Assembly (NCBI GenBank): GCA_016841825.1
Contig: JAENYK010000008.1
Location: forward strand, 105,469-169,468
DNA from: Halothermothrix sp.
GTDB taxonomy: Bacteria; Bacillota; Halanaerobiia; DY22613
Direction of reading: 5' to 3'
DNA length: 64,000 bases
Shown piece after piece: positions 59,062 through 64,000 of the stretch (positions are counted from its first letter, which is position 1; each line of letters starts with the position of its first letter). A program made the translations under genes and the position numbers. The notes under the pieces are model-generated. The model had not been told where the DNA came from and did no database searches. It saw only the letters and a list, made by a program, of their open reading frames with translations.

Positions 59062-59078
59062 ACTAACAAATACATGTT

Positions 59079-60383
59079 TTATTTAATTACTTCATAGATT
59101 AGCGGTTTTAGGATCGGCTTCTCCATCCCGATAGTATAAGCTTTTTTAAGCAAGTCAATAGCCTCATCAAAACGTTCAAGTTTATTAACATGCAGTTCAG
59201 CCAGAACATCGCCTGACTGTACTTTATCGCCAACTTTCTTTCGCAGAACTATACCGACAGCCAGGTCGATGACCGATTCCTTAGTCTCCCGACCTGCTCC
59301 TAATAACATAGCACTAATTCCTACATCAATGGCCTCAATCTTCTGGACATAACCGTCTGATTCAGCCTTTAATTCTACAATCTTTTCTGCTTGAGGCAAA
59401 AGAGTAGGATTATCAATCGCATTGGGATTACCTTTCTGAGCTGCAACCATCTCTTTCAGCTTTGCAATACCTTGCCCAGTTCTAATCGCCTCCTGCAGAC
59501 AAACCCTCCCCTCTTCGGAAGTTGCTGCCTTTTTAGCCAATACCAGCATCTGAGACCCTAAAGTCAAACACAATTCCTGTAAATCTGCTGGCCCCCGACC
59601 AGACAAAGTAGCAATTGCTTCTTTGACCTCTAAAGCATTACCTATTGCACATCCTAAAGGTTGATCCATATCTGTCAATACAGCGACAGTCTGTCGGTTC
59701 AAATTATTGCCAATGTCCACCATCTCCCGGGCCAGCTCTTCTGCATCCGCAAAAGATGTCATAAACGCACCTGAACCAGTTTTCACATCCAGGACTATTC
59801 CATCAGACCCGGCTGCTAACTTCTTGCTCATAATACTACTTGCAATCAATGGTATACTATCAACAGTTGCAGTCACATCCCGCAAACTGTACAAAGCTTT
59901 ATCGGCAGGAACCAGATTTCCCGTCTGGCTAACAACAGCAACTCCAACATCATTAACATTTTGGATAAACTCCTCAGAAGTCAATTCAATTTCAAAGCCA
60001 GGAATAGACTCCAATTTATCCAGAGTTCCACCAGTATGACCTAAACCTTTACCAGACATCTTTGCAACAGGTACACCACAGGCAGCCACCAGAGGGGCCA
60101 ATACCAGAGTAGTGGTGTCTCCAACTCCACCAGTACTATGTTTGTCAACTTTGATTCCCGCAATCTCACTTAAATTAATCTGCTCTCCAGATCCCACCAT
60201 AGCCATGGTCAGATCAGCAGTTTCCCGTTTATCCATCCCTTGAAAAAAGATAGCCATAGCCAGAGCAGACATCTGATAATCAGGAATCTGTCCCTGTGCG
60301 TATCCATTGATGAGATATTTAATCTCTTCTGCACTCAAAGCCTCCCCATCACGCTTCTTGCGAATCAGATCTACAACCCTCAT
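59079..60383 (-). CDS. pdp: Pyrimidine-nucleoside phosphorylase
   Basis: 434 residues. Family signature [21 protein letters not shown] with the [23 protein letters not shown] phosphate and base site, then the C-terminal PYNP domain ([16 protein letters not shown]). It splits uridine, deoxyuridine and thymidine with phosphate to give base and (deoxy)ribose-1-phosphate. Third gene of the deoB-punA-pdp operon. Products feed phosphopentomutase and, in all likelihood, the BMC aldolase. Confidence 0.93.
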   Translation of the reverse strand: MRVVDLIRKKRDGEALSAEEIKYLINGYAQGQIPDYQMSALAMAIFFQGMDKRETADLTMAMVGSGEQINLSEIAGIKVDKHSTGGVGDTTTLVLAPLVAACGVPVAKMSGKGLGHTGGTLDKLESIPGFEIELTSEEFIQNVNDVGVAVVSQTGNLVPADKALYSLRDVTATVDSIPLIASSIMSKKLAAGSDGIVLDVKTGSGAFMTSFADAEELAREMVDIGNNLNRQTVAVLTDMDQPLGCAIGNALEVKEAIATLSGRGPADLQELCLTLGSQMLVLAKKAATSEEGRVCLQEAIRTGQGIAKLKEMVAAQKGNPNAIDNPTLLPQAEKIVELKAESDGYVQKIEAIDVGISAMLLGAGRETKESVIDLAVGIVLRKKVGDKVQSGDVLAELHVNKLERFDEAIDLLKKAYTIGMEKPILKPLIYEVIK

Positions 60384-60390
60384 TCGTAAA

Positions 60391-61206
60391 TTAAACCTCC
60401 TTCACGATATGGCGAACCAACTTTATGAATTTTGGTTTAACTCTTGTTGCAGTCTCCATAACTTCATCATGATCTAATGGTTGATGCAGTACCCCTGCTG
60501 CCATATTAGTGACACAGGAGATGCCTAAAACTTTGATTCTCATATGATTGGCAGCAATTACTTCAGGAACTGTAGACATACCTACAACATCAGCACCTAA
60601 TATCCGAAAAGCTTTAATCTCTGCTGGGGTCTCATAACTTGGACCTGTAACCGCAATATAAATTCCTTTTTGAACAGGAATACCCAATTTTTCAGCAACC
60701 GCCTCACCTTTTTCAATCAGTTCCGGATTATAGGCAAAACTCATATCTGGAAAACGTGGGCCAAAATCTTCAAAATTTCTTCCCACCAAAGGATTCGTCC
60801 CCATCAGATTAATATGATCTCTAATAAATACCAGATCTCCAACATGAAAATTCTCATTAATTCCACCAGACGCATTAGTAACCAACAAAGTTTGGATTCC
60901 CAAAATCTGCATTACCCGAATGGGAAATGTCACCTCATCCATGGTATAACCTTCATAATAATGGAACCTACCTTGCATGGCAATAACTCTCTTTCCTTCC
61001 AAAACTCCTATCACCAAACGACCAGCATGACCCTGAACCGTAGAAATTGGAAAATTAGGAATCTCCTCATAGGGAATCATTACTGGATTTTCGATCTCTT
61101 CTGCCAGAATTCCCAGACCGGAACCTAAGATCATACCAATCTCCGGTTCAAAGGGAATTTGATCTTTTATATAATTAACACTTTCCAAAACTTTCTTTGG
61201 ATCCAT
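60391..61206 (-). CDS. punA: Purine-nucleoside phosphorylase (PNP type I, PunA-like)
   Basis: About 271 residues, the trimeric PNP class: [15 protein letters not shown] near residue 22, [11 protein letters not shown] near 79, [15 protein letters not shown] near 110, and [28 protein letters not shown] near 190. It phosphorolyses guanosine, inosine and deoxy forms. The ATG at 61206 has GGAGAGTGG upstream. It lies 7 bp before pdp and 13 bp after deoB in one operon. Confidence 0.94.
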   Translation of the reverse strand: MDPKKVLESVNYIKDQIPFEPEIGMILGSGLGILAEEIENPVMIPYEEIPNFPISTVQGHAGRLVIGVLEGKRVIAMQGRFHYYEGYTMDEVTFPIRVMQILGIQTLLVTNASGGINENFHVGDLVFIRDHINLMGTNPLVGRNFEDFGPRFPDMSFAYNPELIEKGEAVAEKLGIPVQKGIYIAVTGPSYETPAEIKAFRILGADVVGMSTVPEVIAANHMRIKVLGISCVTNMAAGVLHQPLDHDEVMETATRVKPKFIKLVRHIVKEV

Positions 61207-61219
61207 AAATACCACTCTC

Positions 61220-62395
61220 CTATTTTAAAATTTCTCCAGCGAAGCTGTTGCCATATTTGGGCATTGGTACATCCAATATCTCAGTAATTGTCGCTCCCAG
61301 ATCAGCAAAACTCCCTCTAATTCCCAGGTCATAGTCCTCTTTGATAAAATCTCCCGTAATTAACACTGGTACATGCTCTCTGGTATGATCTGTACCTGGA
61401 TGAGTCGGATCACAACCATGATCTGCAGTAATAATCAACAGGCTATCAGAGCTCAGTTTACTCAATAATTCAGGCAAACGCCGATCAAAATCTTTTAACG
61501 CTGCTCCATAACCTTCTACATTATTGCGATGTCCATAAGTCATATCAAATTCCACCAGATTTGCAAAAATCAATCCAGTTTTATTTAAATCCATATATGC
61601 TAATACTGCATCCACCGAGTCCATATTGCTAACTGTATGATTAGATCTGGTCAAACCTCGTTGAGCAAAAATATCCTCAATCTTACCAACACCCATCACT
61701 TCCAGACCGGATCGTTTAATTAGATCTAAGATAGTATCAGAAGAAGGTTCCAGGGAGAAATCTTCTCTACGCTCTGTTCGGGTAAAATTCCCCGGGGTAC
61801 CGATAAAAGGCCTGGCGATAACTCTTCCTACTGCATGAGGTCCTACCAGAATCTTTCTGGCAATTTTACACATCTCATATAATCTATCAACTGGAATAAC
61901 CTCTTCATGGGCTGCGATCTGAAAAACACTATCGGCAGAAGTATAGACAATCGGTTTACCTGTGTTCATATGCTCTTTACCCAGATCCTGAATTATCTGA
62001 GTCCCCGATGCCGGGATATTACCCAGTATACCAATACCAATCTCTTTTTCAAAAGCTTTAATCACTTCATCTGGAAAACCTTCTGGATATGTACGAAAAG
62101 GTTCTTCTAAAACAATTCCTGCCAACTCCCAGTGACCAGTTGTTGTATCCTTTCCTTTAGAAAGCTCTCTCATCTTGCCGTAACAACCTCTGGCTTTGAC
62201 TGCAGGTACTCCAGGTATCTTTTCAATCTTCCCCAGACCCAACTGAGCCAGATTAGGTAATTGTAATCCTCCCAATTTTTCTGCTATATGAACCAGAGTA
62301 TTCGCTCCAGCATCTCCATATTCCGCGGCATCAGGAAGAGCCCCAACACCTACACTATCCAATACAATCAATACTATTTGTTTCACTTGAGTCAT
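61220..62395 (-). CDS. deoB: Phosphopentomutase DeoB
   Basis: 391 residues, alkaline-phosphatase superfamily. Metal-site motifs are [15 protein letters not shown], the [10 protein letters not shown] phosphothreonine loop, and [21 protein letters not shown]. It interconverts (deoxy)ribose-1-P and -5-P, bridging the two phosphorylases to deoC. First gene of its operon, preceded by GGGGGAG. In many Bacillota deoC is in the same operon; here it is 28 kb away in the BMC locus. Confidence 0.95.
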   Translation of the reverse strand: MTQVKQIVLIVLDSVGVGALPDAAEYGDAGANTLVHIAEKLGGLQLPNLAQLGLGKIEKIPGVPAVKARGCYGKMRELSKGKDTTTGHWELAGIVLEEPFRTYPEGFPDEVIKAFEKEIGIGILGNIPASGTQIIQDLGKEHMNTGKPIVYTSADSVFQIAAHEEVIPVDRLYEMCKIARKILVGPHAVGRVIARPFIGTPGNFTRTERREDFSLEPSSDTILDLIKRSGLEVMGVGKIEDIFAQRGLTRSNHTVSNMDSVDAVLAYMDLNKTGLIFANLVEFDMTYGHRNNVEGYGAALKDFDRRLPELLSKLSSDSLLIITADHGCDPTHPGTDHTREHVPVLITGDFIKEDYDLGIRGSFADLGATITEILDVPMPKYGNSFAGEILK

Positions 62396-62535
62396 AATCC
62401 ATCACTCCCCCTTGTTGCGCCTCCACGCATAATCTAAACCACTCAAATTAGTTTATCCCTGTTTACCAGAGAATATCATTTGCTAGATGTCTAACAATTA
62501 TATATTCAGCAAAAAGGCAAAAATCTCCTGCTCCT

Positions 62536-62565
62536 GATCAAATTTTCTGACCTTAATATTTGATC
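62536..62565. promoter_or_regulatory. Inverted repeat upstream of the deoB operon
   Basis: GATCAAAT (62536-62543) and ATTTGATC (62558-62565). A TATAAT sits at 62497-62502 on the minus strand, so this could be an upstream operator; it does not resemble the TGAACA palindrome of the BMC operon. Confidence 0.3.
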
Positions 62566-62582
62566 TAGGTCTTAACACCGCA

Positions 62583-62614
62583 AAAGCTGTCGACCATTAA
62601 CAGTCAACAGCTTT
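62583..62614 (-). terminator. Terminator after the second TPR gene
   Basis: AAAGCTGT and ACAGCTTT arms (62583-62590 with 62607-62614), plus an inner GAC/GTC pair, 6 bp past the stop codon. Confidence 0.6.
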
Positions 62615-62619
62615 CTTGA

Positions 62620-63705
62620 TTAGAGCTCAATAGACTCTTCTATAGAATTCTTCCAGGGTACATTTTGAAAAAGTCGACTTTTACTGTCAGGCCAAAAATC
62701 TTGCCAGCAGATAATTTCATTAACCAGATTGAGCTTCTCTTTTAGTTCTTTTTGTTCTTGAAAATATTCTGACTCCCTACCATGACCCATCTTCTCATAC
62801 AAAACCGCCAATTCACTACAGATACTGATCTGTTCCATTAGATTAGATGTAATCCGGGCCAGATACAGACTCTTTTCTAAAAAACGCTGTGCTTCCGTAT
62901 TTTGTTCAATTGCCAGATGATAAAGTCCCCGAACAAAATAATGATATCCTTTTTCACCTGGGTTTGCACACTTACCCAGATACTCTTCAGCCTTTTCAAG
63001 GTTTTTCTGGGCTTTTTCAATCCTTTTAATCTTCAGATTAATTCTGGCCATCTCATTATAAATAAATACCATCTCTTCAGGACTATTTGCTTTGATAATA
63101 CTATTATTCAACATCTCCTGAGCCTGCTGATACTCACCTTGAAAAGTAAATAAAGTTGATAGATTATTGTAAATCATTACCTGTTTTTGGCGAGGAAGAA
63201 TGACATCTTCTAATAGTGGAAGATACATCTCTAATGTCGGAATAATGTAATTCAAATCTTCACTCAATTCATACATCTTTAAGTTTATTACACCAAGCAA
63301 TATAATACTATCCAAAAATACTTCTGCATCTTCAGTATTTTCCAAAATATGCCCCAAAATAATACTCCCACCATCCAGATCACCGAGATTATACATATCT
63401 AAAGCCATTCCATATCTGACCTGGTCAAAAAAGACTTTGTCCAGATTTAAAGCATCAAGGCTGATCTCTTTACTCAAAACCATATTAGCCAATTCCATAT
63501 ATTTATCCATTGAACTCTGATAATCATATAAGTTATAATAACTCAGCCCCAAAAAATATTTTCCTAATAATATATGCCTTTTATCATCTACCAAACGGGC
63601 CAATGCAACTAAACCAGCGGCTTCTTCAATTGCAGAACGATAGTTTCCATTACAAATCTCGGACTGAACTCTTTCATATATCTGTTTTAAATTAATCTGG
63701 TCCAC
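62620..63705 (-). CDS. TPR repeat protein, Rap/RRNPP-like (second copy)
   Basis: 361 residues, helical TPR throughout (LGKYFLGLSYYNLYDYQSSMDKY, NNLSTLFTFQGEYQQAQEML, RINLKIKRIEKAQKNLEKAEEYLG, ELAVLYEKMGHGRESEYF). Same size and layout as the TPR protein at 30.7 kb, no HTH and no signal peptide. GTG start with GAGGTGA upstream; promoter TTGCAG-17-TATAAT. Unlike the first copy, no signal-peptide-bearing small gene follows; a terminator comes immediately. It could be an orphan peptide receptor or a general scaffold. Confidence 0.7.
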   Translation of the reverse strand: MDQINLKQIYERVQSEICNGNYRSAIEEAAGLVALARLVDDKRHILLGKYFLGLSYYNLYDYQSSMDKYMELANMVLSKEISLDALNLDKVFFDQVRYGMALDMYNLGDLDGGSIILGHILENTEDAEVFLDSIILLGVINLKMYELSEDLNYIIPTLEMYLPLLEDVILPRQKQVMIYNNLSTLFTFQGEYQQAQEMLNNSIIKANSPEEMVFIYNEMARINLKIKRIEKAQKNLEKAEEYLGKCANPGEKGYHYFVRGLYHLAIEQNTEAQRFLEKSLYLARITSNLMEQISICSELAVLYEKMGHGRESEYFQEQKELKEKLNLVNEIICWQDFWPDSKSRLFQNVPWKNSIEESIEL

Positions 63706-63738
63706 CCAATCTCACCTCGATTTTTCTTTTCTACCTGA

Positions 63739-63767
63739 ATTATATCAGTTTATGAATGAACCTGCAA
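63739..63767 (-). promoter_or_regulatory. Sigma-A promoter of the second TPR gene
   Basis: TTGCAG (63762-63767), 17 bp, TATAAT (63739-63744). Confidence 0.7.
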
Positions 63768-63883
63768 TTTTTTGTCTAAAATTTAGGACTAGAGGCATAA
63801 ACAAAATTAACTCAAAAAGATAATCTACAACAATATTGGGTTATTTAGCCTATAGTTTTATGAAACAAAATTGGTTTACTGAC

Positions 63884-64000
63884 ATAAACAGCCCTCTAAT
63901 TCTTTTTATAGATATAAACAGCCCTCTAATTCTTTTATAGATATAAACAGCCCTCTAATTCTTTTATAGATATAAACAGCCCTCTAATTCTTTTATAGAT
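63884..64000. repeat. 29-bp tandem repeat, at least four units, running off the window
   Basis: Units start at 63884 (30 bp, one extra T), 63914, 63943 and 63972; the last three are identical 29-mers beginning ATAAACAGCC and ending TTTATAGAT. There are no spacers. The array continues to the last base of the window. Confidence 0.95.

Noticed and set aside
63884..64000. Possible CRISPR array
   Set aside because: The 29-bp units follow each other without any spacer, and no cas genes are present; it is a plain tandem repeat.

Overview
The window looks like the chromosome of an anaerobic, endospore-forming Bacillota with low GC (roughly 37% by eye). Halanaerobiales or a related clostridial lineage is my best guess. 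Sporulation genes occur throughout (spoVS, gerW/ytfI, a spoVA operon with spoVAF, dacF-spoIIAA-spoIIAB-sigF). Other markers are an ECF metal transporter, ABC-F, scpA/scpB and a peptide transporter whose binding protein lacks a lipobox. I see no rRNA, tRNA, CRISPR array or intact insertion sequence. Nearly all genes lie on the minus strand.

Layout. 1-6.6 kb: start of smc, spoVS, rluB, a cbiMQO-type metal transporter, a D-Ala-D-Ala carboxypeptidase, gerW and ytfI. 6.6-9.7 kb: an ABC-F gene behind a long structured leader containing a 39-codon ORF, a DUF1540 protein, and a small basic protein whose 3' end lies in a perfect 28-bp inverted repeat. 9.9-15.1 kb: scpB, scpA, an HD hydrolase, a site-2 protease-like protein and a DHH/CBS/nucleotidyltransferase fusion. 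15.3-21.5 kb: a D-aminoacyl/peptide catabolic and import operon. 21.7-24.7 kb: three genes of the 2-hydroxyacyl-CoA dehydratase/activase superfamily. 24.7-28.7 kb: spoVA operon; then dodecin, an XRE/ImmA pair, and a TPR protein followed at once by a small secreted peptide.

32.0-41.3 kb is the centrepiece: a bacterial microcompartment (BMC) operon. In transcription order it encodes a SorC/DeoR-type regulator, PduL phosphotransacylase, BMC-H, a flavoprotein-like cargo protein, BMC-P, an acylating aldehyde dehydrogenase, a PduS/RnfC-like flavo-iron-sulfur protein, a PduT-like BMC-T, BMC-H, RpiB, two BMC-P and a DeoC aldolase fused to an extra N-terminal domain. This matches the sugar-phosphate-utilising (SPU) class of BMC. 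Eighteen kb away, pyrimidine and purine nucleoside phosphorylases and phosphopentomutase (59.1-62.4 kb) would supply deoxyribose-5-phosphate. The combined route would be deoxynucleoside to deoxyribose-1-P to deoxyribose-5-P, then glyceraldehyde-3-P plus acetaldehyde, then acetyl-CoA and acetyl-P, with electrons possibly leaving through the PduS/PduT pair.

41.5-58.8 kb: a GGDEF/EAL protein, a MalY-type beta-lyase, a Cas4-like-nuclease/XPD-helicase fusion with a downstream unknown gene, a ten-cysteine CxxxC-repeat peptide, a cold-shock protein, a secreted subtilase with a partner lipoprotein, the spoIIA operon, a PfkB kinase and a ferritin-like protein. The window ends with a second TPR protein and a 29-bp tandem repeat running off the edge.

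A recurring signal is a sigma-H-like promoter, AGGAWWW-N14-GAAT. It occurs upstream of the two genes where sigma-H is expected (spoVS, spoIIAA). With identical spacing it also occurs upstream of the BMC operon, the XRE/ImmA pair and the GGDEF/EAL gene, and with one mismatch upstream of the TPR/peptide pair. This suggests that nucleoside-sugar BMC metabolism, c-di-GMP turnover and peptide signalling are tied to entry into sporulation.
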